64,000 nucleotides of DNA from Adhaeribacter terrigena (GTDB lineage: Bacteria > Bacteroidota > Bacteroidia > Cytophagales > Hymenobacteraceae), in the NCBI RefSeq assembly GCF_016623615.1, contig NZ_JAEHFX010000003.1, positions 62,001 to 126,000 of the forward strand, given 5' to 3'. Below, piece after piece: positions 35,034 through 44,558 of the stretch. The number at the start of each line of letters is the position of its first letter. The stretch's first letter is position 1. The notes under the pieces were generated by a model. That model had not been told where the DNA came from. It saw nothing but the letters and a program-made list of their open reading frames with translations, and searched no databases. The translations under genes were made by a program, and so were the position numbers.

Positions 35034-35570
35034 ATGGCAAATGTAAAATGGGTATCAGACCCAACGCACAGCGAAGTTCAGTTCAAAGTTAAACACCTGA
35101 TGATTACTACGGTAACCGGGTATTTTCAGAAGTTCAACATTGAAGCCGAAACCGAAGACGACCAGTTTAAAAGCGCGAAAAGCGTGGTGTTTACTGCCGA
35201 TGTAGATTCGATCAGCACCAACAACGAGCAGCGCGATACGCACTTAAAATCCGGCGATTTCTTTGATGCGGAAAAGCACGGCGAAGTGCGTTTTGTTTCC
35301 AGCAACTACGAGAACGTAGGCGGCAGCAATTATAAACTGCACGGCGACCTGACCATTAAAGGCGTAACCAAACCGGTAACCGTAGATGTGGAATTTGGCG
35401 GCATTGTGGTTGACCCGTATGGTCAGACCAAAGCCGGATTTACCGTAACCGGCAAGATCAGCCGCAAGGAATTCGGCCTGACCTGGAACGCGGTTACCGA
35501 AGCCGGCAGCGTGGTGGTTAGCGACGAAATTAAACTGCAGGCAGAAGTACAGCTGGTAAAACAAGCTTAA
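35034..35570 (+). CDS. YceI-family protein
   Basis: A 178-residue protein without signal peptide, consisting of the whole YceI barrel: WVSDPTHSEVQFKVKHLMIT, DVDSISTNNEQRDTHLKSGD, FFDAEKHGEVRF and GDLTIKGVTKPVTVDVEF. Binds polyisoprenoid or quinone-like compounds in known members. First gene of a same-strand cluster with a dioxygenase, an FMN reductase and an esterase. Confidence 0.92.
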   Translation: MANVKWVSDPTHSEVQFKVKHLMITTVTGYFQKFNIEAETEDDQFKSAKSVVFTADVDSISTNNEQRDTHLKSGDFFDAEKHGEVRFVSSNYENVGGSNYKLHGDLTIKGVTKPVTVDVEFGGIVVDPYGQTKAGFTVTGKISRKEFGLTWNAVTEAGSVVVSDEIKLQAEVQLVKQA

Positions 35571-35585
35571 ATTTTTAACCTGAGG

Positions 35586-35637
35586 AAATGAGTAACGGCC
35601 GGCATTTTTGTATGGGTGGCGGTTACTCATTTTTTAT
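35586..35637 (+). terminator. Terminator-like hairpin after the YceI gene
   Basis: A 15-bp stem with one mismatch (35586-35600 with 35618-35632) and a T run; 17-nt loop. The dioxygenase gene that follows probably has its own promoter or relies on read-through. A motif copy occupies 35641-35671, ending 7 nt before that gene. Confidence 0.7.
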
Positions 35638-35677
35638 TTAAAAACGCTATCGTTTTAGCATTAAAAACTACGAATCC

Positions 35678-36613
35678 ATGGAAACACGTATTTTAGGCCT
35701 GCACCACGTAACGGCAATAGCCGGACTGGCCAAACGAAATTTAGATTTTTATACCAACGTACTGGGTTTGCGGCTGCTGAAAAAGACCGTGAATTTCGAC
35801 GACCCGGGTACCTACCATTTTTATTACGGCGATAAAACCGGCAGCGCGGGCACCATTCTTACTTTTTTTCCCTGGGAAGGGATCCGGCAGGGAAGAAAAG
35901 GAGCGGGCATGGCCACTGAAATTGGCTACGCCGTACCGGAAGGAAGTTTCGATTTCTGGATGAAGCGCTTTGAAAAACACAATGTAACGTACAACAAACC
36001 TTCCGAAAAATTCGGCGAGCCATATCTTACTTTTCTCGATCCGGACGGCCTGAAACTGGAGTTGGTAATTCCGAAAAAGGCGGATGCGCGCCAGCCTTGG
36101 GAAACCAGCGAAGTTAATGCGGAGGTTGCCCTGCGCGGTTTTCATAATATTACCCTTACGCTGAATAACGTAAAACCAACCGCCGAAATTCTGACGGAAG
36201 TATTTGGCTATAAACTACTGGAGCAAAGCGGCAACCGTTACCGGTATGCAACCGATGCCGTAGAAACCGCCCATATTATAGACCTCGTGGAATTGCCAAG
36301 CGAAGGCCGGGGAAACGGGGCTGGAGGTACGGTACATCACATTGCGTTCCGGGTAAAAGACGAAGCCACGCTAATGCAGTTTCACGATAAAATTGCGGCC
36401 CGCGGCCTGAACATCACCAATAAAATAGACCGGAATTATTTCTATTCCCTGTACTTCCGGGAACCGGGCGGCGTACTTTTCGAAATAGCCACCGATAATC
36501 CGGGCTTTATGGTAGACGAAAAAGTGGAGGAATTAGGAACCCATTTGTTGCTGCCGCCGCAATACGAACCGCGCCGCGCCGAAATTGAAGCTGTTTTACC
36601 GAAACTGGATTAA
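35678..36613 (+). CDS. ring-cleaving dioxygenase, MhqO/MhqA-like
   Basis: A 311-residue protein made of two glyoxalase/extradiol-dioxygenase modules: residues 1-130 (ILGLHHVTAIAGLAKRNLDF, metal ligands H8 and E in LKLELV) and about 145-265 (LRGFHNITLTLNNV, HHIAFRV, GVLFEIATD). In Bacillus, MhqO cleaves hydroquinones formed under quinone stress. The downstream FMN reductase and esterase support that role here. Confidence 0.88.
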   Translation: METRILGLHHVTAIAGLAKRNLDFYTNVLGLRLLKKTVNFDDPGTYHFYYGDKTGSAGTILTFFPWEGIRQGRKGAGMATEIGYAVPEGSFDFWMKRFEKHNVTYNKPSEKFGEPYLTFLDPDGLKLELVIPKKADARQPWETSEVNAEVALRGFHNITLTLNNVKPTAEILTEVFGYKLLEQSGNRYRYATDAVETAHIIDLVELPSEGRGNGAGGTVHHIAFRVKDEATLMQFHDKIAARGLNITNKIDRNYFYSLYFREPGGVLFEIATDNPGFMVDEKVEELGTHLLLPPQYEPRRAEIEAVLPKLD

Positions 36614-36636
36614 GCTTTCTTTTTAAACGCTTTCCT

Positions 36637-36684
36637 GCATAAGCTGCCTTCAGAAACCAGAAAATTTTGAAAAGCAGCTTATGC
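36637..36684. repeat. 11-bp inverted repeat between dioxygenase and reductase genes
   Basis: GCATAAGCTGC (36637-36647) and its exact complement (36674-36684) with a 26-nt loop. No T run, so perhaps an RNA stability element or an operator. Confidence 0.6.
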
Positions 36685-36717
36685 CGGTAAGCAACACCAG
36701 TCCTTAGAATCAAAATT

Positions 36718-37266
36718 ATGAATATCGTTATTTTTTCAGGAAGTGCCCGGCCCGAGCGACAATCGCACCAGGTGGCCGAGGAAGTGTTGCGCTGCCTTGA
36801 AGCTAAAGGCCACACCTGTCAGCTGCTCGATGTGAAAGCGCTGAATTTTCCGTTGCTGGACCAGACCTTCGCCAACCAGGAAAACCCTTCCGATAAAATG
36901 AAAGAAGTTAGCGTTGCAATCACCCAGGCCGACGGCATTGTGATCGTTTCGCCGGAGCACAATAACAGTTATTCGGGTGCGCTGAAAAACACCATGGATT
37001 ACTTCTATAAGGAATATTTTCATAAACCTTTCGGCGTGGTGGCGGTTTCTAACGGCAAGTTGGGTGGCATAAACGCGGCCAAAGATCTGCTGAAGTACGC
37101 CCTTACCTTGCAGGGAATCGCGCTGCCCAATTTTATGCTCACGCCCAAAGTGCAAACCGTATTTACCGATGGAATACTCACCGACGAAGCTTACGGCCAG
37201 ATGCTGGACAAATTCCTGGAGAGTTTTCTCTGGCTGACCCGTACCATTTCTGCCGCGAAGCAATAA
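36718..37266 (+). CDS. NADPH-dependent FMN reductase / quinone reductase
   Basis: A 182-residue flavodoxin-fold enzyme: IVIFSGSARPERQSHQVAEE binds the FMN phosphate, and IVIVSPEHNNSYSGALKNTMDY is the family's second signature. Reduces FMN, azo dyes or quinones by NAD(P)H. The position in the cluster suggests two-electron quinone reduction feeding the dioxygenase. Confidence 0.9.
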   Translation: MNIVIFSGSARPERQSHQVAEEVLRCLEAKGHTCQLLDVKALNFPLLDQTFANQENPSDKMKEVSVAITQADGIVIVSPEHNNSYSGALKNTMDYFYKEYFHKPFGVVAVSNGKLGGINAAKDLLKYALTLQGIALPNFMLTPKVQTVFTDGILTDEAYGQMLDKFLESFLWLTRTISAAKQ

Positions 37267-37413
37267 ACCGCATAATATTTCTGATTGCAGTAACCGGGCA
37301 GAAAAACAGGATAATTTCAAATGAATTAAATCCGTTGCGTAATTTCAATCCGACGTTTTTCAATCCAGCTACCGGGGCTTCTTATTTACTTCCTGACCTT
37401 TAATTTATTACCT

Positions 37414-38040
37414 ATGTACACGCACGAAAAGAACATTAAAACCCAGGGAAAACCTTTAACCGAAACCGGCAAAGCCCTGATCATGGTGCACGGAAGAGGC
37501 GCCACGGCGGCCAGCATTTTGTCTTTGGCTTCAGAATTAACCATAGAAGATTTTACACGTTTCGCCCCGCAGGCTTCGCAAAACAGCTGGTACCCGTACA
37601 GTTTTATGGCCCCCGTAGCGCAAAACCAGCCGGCTCTGGATTCTGCGTTGGAATTGCTTTCAGAAACGGTTGAGAACATTAAAGGCCAGGGGATTAGCAG
37701 CGGGCAGATTTATTTTTTAGGCTTTTCGCAGGGCGCTTGTTTAACCGCTGAGTTTACCAGCCGGCATGCGCAGCGCTTTGGCGGGATTTGCATTTTAACC
37801 GGCGGCCTGATCGGGCAGGAAATTGCATTAAGTAATTACCAGGGCAATTTTGAAGGCACGCCCGTTCTGATTACCACCGGCGATCCTGATCCGCACGTAC
37901 CTGTAAGCCGGGTGGAGGAAACGGTAGCCATTCTTACTGAAAAAGGGGCAAAGGTTACTAAAAAGATCTATCCGGGCCGGCCGCATACCATCAGTTCGGA
38001 AGAAATAGAACTGGTAAAAATGATCCTGAAAGGGAAATAG
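37414..38040 (+). CDS. carboxylesterase / phospholipase, MhqD-like alpha/beta hydrolase
   Basis: A 208-residue alpha/beta hydrolase: nucleophile elbow FLGFSQGACLTAEF (Ser about 109), acid in TGDPDPHVPVSRV and His in IYPGRPHTISSEE. MhqD in the Bacillus mhqNOD operon belongs to this group. Last gene of the cluster. A minus-oriented motif copy starts 15 nt after the stop. Confidence 0.88.
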   Translation: MYTHEKNIKTQGKPLTETGKALIMVHGRGATAASILSLASELTIEDFTRFAPQASQNSWYPYSFMAPVAQNQPALDSALELLSETVENIKGQGISSGQIYFLGFSQGACLTAEFTSRHAQRFGGICILTGGLIGQEIALSNYQGNFEGTPVLITTGDPDPHVPVSRVEETVAILTEKGAKVTKKIYPGRPHTISSEEIELVKMILKGK

Positions 38041-38062
38041 AGGAATTTTGATCCTAAGTTTT

Positions 38063-39748
38063 TTAAGCCGAAACCATAGCGTTTTTGCTTTCATTTTTAA
38101 ATGCCACGGCTGCCTCGAATTGCTCCATAAATTCGCTTTCCTGGTTGGCCAGAATCCCGTTTCCCAAGGTCAGGATCTTCTGGAAGGCCGCTTTTACGGC
38201 CGGTAAAATGGCAATAATTTGCCCGCGCTCGAAATACAGTTTACCGGTTCTTCTTATCAGAAAATCGCTCAGGCTGGTTACGCCTTCATTTTGAATGGTG
38301 TAGCAGATTTCGGCCTGTAATAACCGGGTTTCCGGGTCCAGGTTTTCGGCTTTTAACCGGCAGGCTTCTTTTAAAACGGCTTTGGTATTGGTGCCGTAGT
38401 TTCGTACCAGATACGCCAAGCTTTCCGAAGGATATTTGTGTAATTGCCCGATCTCCTGGCAGCTTTTCAGAAACCCTTTTACGGCCGCCGCATTTTCAAA
38501 ATCGCCGCCCGAAAGTTTAATTTTAGCGGTTCCGGACGGTTGCCGGTTTTCCGGGAAATACTTTTCCAGGGCTTTATTTACCACCTGTTCAGCCAGTTTG
38601 CGGTAGCCGGTAAGTTTACCGCCGGCCACCGTGATCAGCCCCGAAGCCGAGATGAAAATTTCGTCTTTTCGGGAAATTTCGGAAGGTTTTTTGCCGGCTT
38701 CGTAAAGCAAAACCCGCACCCCGGCCCAACTCGAAATCACATCGCCTGGTTTTAAATCCAGCCCGGTGAACATCTTATTCACTTCGGCCAGCAAATACGC
38801 AACGTCTTCTTTTTCTACTCGTGGTTTTTCCAGGTTTCCGGTAAAAGGCGTATCGGTGGTGCCAAAATAAGTAACGCCCTGCCGCGGAATGGCAAACAAC
38901 ATCCGCCCGCCCGGAATATCGAAATAAACAGCTTGCTTCAGGGGAAATTTCTCAAAAGGCACAACCAGATGCACGCCCTTGGTATGAACCAGTTCAGGGA
39001 GTTTTTCCGGCTGGTCCTGTTGCATGATTTTCGCGCTCCAGGGGCCGGTAGCATTGATCACGCAAGTCGCTTTTATCTGGTAATTTTTGCCGGTAAGTTT
39101 ATCCTGCAATGCAGCACCAGTAATTCGTTTTTCTTCGTTGTAAGTAAAATGCCGCAGTTCGCAATAATTCAGGCAAGTAGCCCCGAAAGTATGGGCGGTT
39201 TTGAGCACTTCCATCGTTAACCGGCCGTCGTCGGTGCGGTATTCTACAAAGCAACCGGCACCCTGCAGTTTTTCCGGGTTCAGTAACGGCTCCTGTGCCA
39301 GCGTTTGGGTTTTATCGAGCATCCGGTGGCGCTCCGGCGTTTCTACGTTTCCCAGGAGATCGTATAACGTTAAGCCGGCCTTAGTGGCCCAGTACCCGTA
39401 AGAGGCATTTTTCAGGATCGGGATCAGCATTGGTTCGGGCATTACCAGGTGCGGCGCATTCCGGTTCAGAACTTTTCGTTCGCGGGCAACAGTGCGTACC
39501 AAACCAAGTTCAAAATTTTTCAGATATCGCAGGCCCCCGTGAATGAGTTTGGTGGAACGGCTGCTGGTACCGGCGGCGAAATCCTGTTTTTCAACCAGCA
39601 AAACCCTCAGTCCGCGCGAAGCCGCATCGAGCGCAATGCCCGCACCCATGATGCCGCCCCCAATCACCAGAATATCGAATGTTTTTATGGTAATTTCTGA
39701 AAATATTTTAACCCGATCTAAAGTCGAGATACCGGCTGGAGCGTTCAT
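38063..39748 (-). CDS. glpD: aerobic glycerol-3-phosphate dehydrogenase
   Basis: A 561-residue flavoprotein that oxidises glycerol-3-phosphate to dihydroxyacetone phosphate and feeds electrons to quinone. FAD motif FDILVIGGGIMGAGIALDAA, then SSRSTKLIHGGLRYLKNFEL and the later GGRMLFAIPRQGVTYFGTTD and VAGGKLTGYRKLAEQV segments. The last codons (KNAMVSA, stop) are formed by a copy of the dispersed motif (38055-38085), so the motif fixes the C-terminus. No glpK or glpF nearby. Confidence 0.95.
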   Translation of the reverse strand: MNAPAGISTLDRVKIFSEITIKTFDILVIGGGIMGAGIALDAASRGLRVLLVEKQDFAAGTSSRSTKLIHGGLRYLKNFELGLVRTVARERKVLNRNAPHLVMPEPMLIPILKNASYGYWATKAGLTLYDLLGNVETPERHRMLDKTQTLAQEPLLNPEKLQGAGCFVEYRTDDGRLTMEVLKTAHTFGATCLNYCELRHFTYNEEKRITGAALQDKLTGKNYQIKATCVINATGPWSAKIMQQDQPEKLPELVHTKGVHLVVPFEKFPLKQAVYFDIPGGRMLFAIPRQGVTYFGTTDTPFTGNLEKPRVEKEDVAYLLAEVNKMFTGLDLKPGDVISSWAGVRVLLYEAGKKPSEISRKDEIFISASGLITVAGGKLTGYRKLAEQVVNKALEKYFPENRQPSGTAKIKLSGGDFENAAAVKGFLKSCQEIGQLHKYPSESLAYLVRNYGTNTKAVLKEACRLKAENLDPETRLLQAEICYTIQNEGVTSLSDFLIRRTGKLYFERGQIIAILPAVKAAFQKILTLGNGILANQESEFMEQFEAAVAFKNESKNAMVSA

Positions 39749-39945
39749 ACATTTGGGTGAGATGGAAAGCTGAAAATAAGAATTTTAAGCGGACTTATAT
39801 TTGCCAACGCAAATCAATTCTGAAAGTTTCTTCACCCAAAAGCGGTATGTTTTCCGGCCCCAAAAGTATCGCATTTAAAAGGCTCATTTCATGTTGAAGT
39901 TTAAACGTTCATCCTTAAAATTTAACCCTTCAATTTTTAAAAACG

Positions 39946-42489
39946 CTATGCTTTTTGGCTGAAAAACCGCTTCAGGTAAAAGGCCGTTTTGCTGTCATTG
40001 GCTTTAGCAACTTCGGCCGGCGTCCCTTCCGCTACAATTTTTCCGCCTTCCTCACCAGCTCCCGGACCAATATCGATTACCCAATCAGAATTGGCAACCA
40101 CCCGCATGTCGTGCTCTACCACAATAACAGTATTGCCGGCCTCTACCAGGCTATCGAGTTGCGTCATCAGTTTTTCAACGTCGGAAGGGTGCAAACCGGT
40201 GGTTGGTTCATCGAGAATGTATAGCGAATTGCCGCGCTGTTGTTTTTGCAGTTCCGTAGCCAGCTTTATACGCTGCGCCTCACCGCCTGAAAGTTCGGTA
40301 GCCGATTGACCCAATCGCAGGTAACCCAGACCTACTTCGCGCAAAACCGTTAAAGCTCTTTGGATCTGCGGTTCTTCCTCGAAAAATTCCCAGGCTTCGT
40401 CTACGGTAAGGTGAAGCACTTCAGCAATATTTTTATCGCGGTAGGTTATTTCCAGGGTTTTGGCGTTGTAGCGGGTGCCGTGGCAGGTAGGGCAGGGTGA
40501 ATAAACGCTCGGCAGGAAAAGCAATTCCACCATCACAAATCCTTCGCCCAGGCAATGTTCGCAGCGGCCCTTGGCCACGTTAAAAGAAAAACGGCCCGCA
40601 TCGTAATGGCGTTTTTTGGCTTCCCTGGTTTCAGCAAAGATCTTGCGCACGTTATCGAACAGGCCAGTATAGGTTGCCATATTCGAGCGCGGCGTGCGGC
40701 CGATGGGTTTCTGATCTACGCGCACTAGCCGTTTGATATTTTCCATGCCACCGGTAATTTGTCCGCCGGTTTGCGGCAAAACGCTTTGTTCCAGGGCATC
40801 GGTTTCTTCTTCCTCCACCGGCATTACGTGCCCTAAATGTTCAGCCACCAATTCTACCAGAACCTGGCTTACCAGACTCGATTTTCCCGAACCCGAAACG
40901 CCCGTAACCGTGGTAAAAATGCCCAGCGGAAACTGCACTTTCAGCTTGTGTAAATTATTGCGCGAAACGTCTTTTAACGTCAGCCAGCCGCTTGGTTTGC
41001 GGGGCCTTGCCTTCAGCTTATTTTCGGGGCTGAAAAGGTATTGCCGGGTTTGGGAAGCTTCTATTTGTTTCAGGCCCGCAATAGGACCGCTGTAGAGAAT
41101 TTCACCGCCGTTTTCGCCAGCCCCGGGGCCAACATCCACGAGCCAGTCGGCGTGCCGGATCACATCCAGATCATGCTCTACAATGAAAAGTGAATTGCCC
41201 GAATTTTTCAAAACCCCCAGAGCTGAAATTAAGGCTTCTTTATCGGCCGGATGCAAACCAGCCGAGGGTTCATCGAGCACGTAAACTACCCCGAAAAGAT
41301 TGGAATGTAACTGCGTAGCCAGGCGCAAACGCTGCAATTCGCCCGGCGAAAGGGTAGGTGTGCTGCGTTCCAGGTTCAGATAACCCAAACCTAAATCGAG
41401 CAACACTTCCAGCCGGCTGGCCAGATCTTCGGCAATGAGTTTGGTAACGGTGGCTTTCTCCGGGTGTTCGGTTTCGAGCTTTTTAAGCGCTTTAGCGGAG
41501 CCGGCGGCATAAGGCTGGAGAATTTCAGCTAAACGCTTGAGCGGCAACCGGGAAAATTCGGTAATATCCAGGCCCGCAAATTTTACCGAAAGCGATTCGC
41601 GGCGCAGCCTTTTGCCTTCGCAAACCGGGCAGGCCGTGCTGAGCATGAATTGCGCCACCCGCTTTTTCATCAGCGCGCTTTGCGTATGCGTAAACGTATG
41701 AAAAACGTGGCGGCGGGCGCTGGTAAACGTACCCATATAGCTCGGTTCCATTTTTCGCTTCAGGGCGCGCTGCGTTTCTTCGGGCGTAAAACCGGCGTAA
41801 ACCGGCACCACGGGCTGCTCTTCGGTAAACAGGATCCAGTCGCGGTCAATTTGCGGTAATTCGCGCCAGGGAATATCTACGTTAAAACCCAGGGTAACCA
41901 GAATGTCGCGCTGGTTTTGTCCGCCCCAGGCGGTAGGCCAGGCGGCAATGGCGCGCTCGCGGATCGTGAGCGAATCATCAGGCACCATGGAGCTTTCCGT
42001 AACGTCGTAGATCTTTCCTAAACCATGGCATTTCGGGCAGGCACCTTCGGGTGTGTTTGGCGAAAAAGCTTCGGCATAAATAATAGGCTGATTAGCGGGA
42101 TAATCGCCGGCGCGGGAATACAGCATGCGCAGCAAATTAGAAAGCGTGGTTACGCTGCCCACCGAAGAGCGGGTGGTTGGTGCACCGCGCTGCTGCTGCA
42201 AGGCTACGGCCGGCGGCAAACCGTCTATTTTATCTACTTCCGGCACGGCCATCTGGTTAAACAAACGGCGCGCATACGGCGAAACCGATTCCAGGTACCG
42301 GCGCTGCGCTTCGGCGTAAAGCGTGCCAAAAGCCAGCGAAGATTTGCCCGAACCCGAAACGCCCGTAAAAACCACCAGCGCATCACGCGGAATATCGAGG
42401 TCTACATTTTTAAGGTTGTGCTCGCGGGCACCGCGCACGTGTACAAATCCGGAATGATTGTGAGAAGCAGCAGCGTTTTTTTTTGTCAT
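39946..42489 (-). CDS. uvrA2: class II UvrA-like ABC ATPase
   Basis: An 847-residue UvrA paralogue. Both ATPase halves are present: [15 protein letters not shown] and [15 protein letters not shown] (Walker A), [15 protein letters not shown] and [16 protein letters not shown] (signatures), and the Zn-binding Cys pairs [26 protein letters not shown] and CPTCHGTRY. It is about 100 residues shorter than housekeeping UvrA, consistent with loss of the UvrB-binding domain as in UvrA2. UvrA2 proteins are linked to tolerance of DNA-binding drugs. Its stop codon lies inside a motif copy (39940-39970). Confidence 0.9.
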   Translation of the reverse strand: MTKKNAAASHNHSGFVHVRGAREHNLKNVDLDIPRDALVVFTGVSGSGKSSLAFGTLYAEAQRRYLESVSPYARRLFNQMAVPEVDKIDGLPPAVALQQQRGAPTTRSSVGSVTTLSNLLRMLYSRAGDYPANQPIIYAEAFSPNTPEGACPKCHGLGKIYDVTESSMVPDDSLTIRERAIAAWPTAWGGQNQRDILVTLGFNVDIPWRELPQIDRDWILFTEEQPVVPVYAGFTPEETQRALKRKMEPSYMGTFTSARRHVFHTFTHTQSALMKKRVAQFMLSTACPVCEGKRLRRESLSVKFAGLDITEFSRLPLKRLAEILQPYAAGSAKALKKLETEHPEKATVTKLIAEDLASRLEVLLDLGLGYLNLERSTPTLSPGELQRLRLATQLHSNLFGVVYVLDEPSAGLHPADKEALISALGVLKNSGNSLFIVEHDLDVIRHADWLVDVGPGAGENGGEILYSGPIAGLKQIEASQTRQYLFSPENKLKARPRKPSGWLTLKDVSRNNLHKLKVQFPLGIFTTVTGVSGSGKSSLVSQVLVELVAEHLGHVMPVEEEETDALEQSVLPQTGGQITGGMENIKRLVRVDQKPIGRTPRSNMATYTGLFDNVRKIFAETREAKKRHYDAGRFSFNVAKGRCEHCLGEGFVMVELLFLPSVYSPCPTCHGTRYNAKTLEITYRDKNIAEVLHLTVDEAWEFFEEEPQIQRALTVLREVGLGYLRLGQSATELSGGEAQRIKLATELQKQQRGNSLYILDEPTTGLHPSDVEKLMTQLDSLVEAGNTVIVVEHDMRVVANSDWVIDIGPGAGEEGGKIVAEGTPAEVAKANDSKTAFYLKRFFSQKA

Positions 42490-42500
42490 GAAACAGAAAA

Positions 42501-42685
42501 GCAGTTTTAACTTAAAAAACCATAGGGTTTTTACGATTGGTTTACTCGATTTGAAGCGGCAGGTTGCCGGCAGTTTTTAACCCGAAAAGGATAGCGTTTT
42601 TCGAAATGCAGCGCTACTTACAAATATTGCGGCTTTTGTACAAGCTTATTTTCTTAAACGCTATGGTTTCAGGCCGGAAAAGTGT
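42501..42685. repeat. Cluster of three copies of the dispersed motif
   Basis: Two minus-oriented copies (42501-42531, 42570-42600) and one plus-oriented copy (42655-42685) fill the gap upstream of uvrA2, next to its start. The first differs in its block 1 (AAAACCCTATGG). The divergent small gene begins at 42801. Confidence 0.85.
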
Positions 42686-42800
42686 TTAGGGCAGACCGGT
42701 AATTTTACAAATTCTAAATAAGCCGATCCTGAAACCGACGCCTGATTTTCAGAGTATATCTGATTCTTTAAACCGATGTAAAACTTTTAAAAGTATAATT

Positions 42801-43040
42801 ATGGAAGCTACCTGCAATCATTGCGATCATTGGAATCAGGATCAAGCCAAAGTGCAAGTGCCAAACGACGCGTTCGGCCTTTGCGACGAACTGACCGGCC
42901 AGCACGCTATGGACCCGGAATACGTTTTACCGCTGATCCACGAAGCCAGCAAAGTTGATAATACTCCGAAGCAATTTGAAATGATAACCGGTGCCAATTT
43001 TGGCTGCAACCATTTCAGCGAGAAAAAGGGCTGGATCTGA
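42801..43040 (+). CDS. small Cys/His-rich hypothetical protein
   Basis: A 79-residue protein with metal-binding potential: CNHCDHW at residues 5-11, GLCDEL at about 27 and GCNHFSEKKGW near the end, four Cys and four His in all. The pattern resembles a small zinc or iron-sulfur protein. Family not recognised. It is followed by a good terminator. Confidence 0.7.
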   Translation: MEATCNHCDHWNQDQAKVQVPNDAFGLCDELTGQHAMDPEYVLPLIHEASKVDNTPKQFEMITGANFGCNHFSEKKGWI

Positions 43041-43060
43041 TCAGCAGCATTCAGTTTGAA

Positions 43061-43107
43061 AACCCGCTATAGCCAAGTATAAACGAAGCTGTAGCGGGTT
43101 TTTTTAT
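43061..43107 (+). terminator. Rho-independent terminator
   Basis: AACCCGCTA-T-AGC (43061-43073) pairs with GCT-G-TAGCGGGTT (43088-43100), followed by seven T. The next 390 nt up to 43500 are AT-rich with no supported gene. Confidence 0.9.
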
Positions 43108-43499
43108 GCAGGATTTCCATTATGAGGCAGGCGAAAAAGGAAGTCCTTATTGGAGAAGTAGGGCAGAGTTTCTCATTTCTGATGGCAGGATTTAGCCTTG
43201 AAATTCTTTTTAATAATTAGATCAGAAACAGAATAAACTAAAGACGACTCATATAATCAGAATTTTAACCAAAGCCTGAACCTCATTATATTAGATTGGA
43301 GCAGGTTTTATCAATTGAGGATTATGAATAAGTTATTCAGGATTTTTTTCTCATTAATAGCTTGTTTTTTAAATTCTTATAAATATATTTAGATCGCAAT
43401 ATCCACAACGCTCTGAGTACCCTGGCAAATCTTACTTCCGACATGGAGTAAGCTGAAAATCCAATAAAGAGTAAGCATAAAATAATTTATCACCCTTTT

Positions 43500-43967
43500 A
43501 TGAAAAAATTATTATTCTTGCCAGTTGCCGTTATTATGCTTTTATCAGGTTGTGAAAAACGGATTGATCAGGTAAAACCTGCATCCACTACTGAACAAAG
43601 TTCGAATCTTAAGGCCGGTCTTTGCCCGACTTACTTGTCTATTGATGGGATTAATGGGATGGCCTTTTTAAGCGAGGTTGTTAATTGCCCGGTTTATACC
43701 TGTGATGGCTACGAAACTTTATATTACACTTATACATCAAATTCTCCTGTACATTCAAGTAACACCTCGTCAAATCTTTATGCTGCAGATGTAAATGCTA
43801 TTAGAATTAAATCAAATGATGTAGCAAATCAATATATGCCTAAAGGATGCTCCGGAGTTATTATTCCTCGTTACAGATATTTAAGCAAATTTGACAATAG
43901 TACGCATCAATTAGATATTTATGTGATCGTAGATTACTATTGCTGTGTACCTGGACAAATTGATTAA
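43500..43967 (+). CDS. AT-rich hypothetical lipoprotein
   Basis: A 155-residue lipoprotein; the signal peptide ends LLSGCEKR with the Cys at residue 18. The mature part has seven cysteines (LCPTYLS, VNCPVYTCDGYE, KGCSGVI, YYCCVPG), which may form disulfides. Codon use and base composition are markedly more AT-rich than the neighbours, a sign of recent acquisition. Family not recognised. A terminator follows. Confidence 0.7.
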   Translation: MKKLLFLPVAVIMLLSGCEKRIDQVKPASTTEQSSNLKAGLCPTYLSIDGINGMAFLSEVVNCPVYTCDGYETLYYTYTSNSPVHSSNTSSNLYAADVNAIRIKSNDVANQYMPKGCSGVIIPRYRYLSKFDNSTHQLDIYVIVDYYCCVPGQID

Positions 43968-43992
43968 TTAACTATCCTACTTGTTTGTAATT

Positions 43993-44022
43993 AAAAGCCT
44001 GGCAGAAATGTCAGGCTTTTTT
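43993..44022 (+). terminator. Rho-independent terminator
   Basis: AAAAGCCTGGCA pairs with TGTCAGGCTTTT (one G-U pair) and ends in six T. It serves the lipoprotein gene. Confidence 0.92.
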
Positions 44023-44217
44023 CTTCGTGCGGTTGATATACCAAGGACCTGAGGCGCACAAGCCAATGGATTTCAGTAAAAGTTTCAGACTTAAGCTAGG
44101 GAGGTGTTTTTGAGGCTACACCATACTGATTTGAAACTTCAAAGCATTTATTGTCCAAAATAGCAAACCTGAAACAACCTGTTTTGCAAGTAACTGCTGT
44201 GCTACAAAGCAAAAAAC

Positions 44218-44403
44218 TTATTTACTTTCATCCCGGGCCGATGCGTTAAAATTATAGGATGCCGCCTTTTGGAGGCTGGTAATAACTGCATGAATCCCTT
44301 CAAAATCATGCCGCAACGCAATAATTTCCTCCAGACAGGCTTTTTTCAGGGCAATTAATTTATCCAGATCTAAGGTTACGTTTTCCGGCAAATGCAGGCG
44401 CAA
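44218..44403 (-). CDS. possible small protein, start uncertain
   Basis: A 61-residue frame (RLHLPENVTLDLDKLIALKK) with a helical, coding-looking composition. The only start is TTG at 44403; no ATG lies in frame. A different frame just upstream has an ATG (MQTLHQLHQ) that stops at once, so an upstream part may have been separated by a frameshift. It could be a real small gene or a remnant. Confidence 0.4.
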   Translation of the reverse strand: MRLHLPENVTLDLDKLIALKKACLEEIIALRHDFEGIHAVITSLQKAASYNFNASARDESK

Positions 44404-44558
44404 ATACTTCCCGTTAGCTATTGGTGGAGTTGGTGCAGCGTTTGCATAAATTTTGTAAGCTCCGGGTTAAATTCAGCGCCGCGAAAGGATGAGAAAATGC
44501 TATGTTTTTGAACCCCTAAAGTACTTTTAAACGAAAAATCCGTTAAAGCCGAAAGCGA

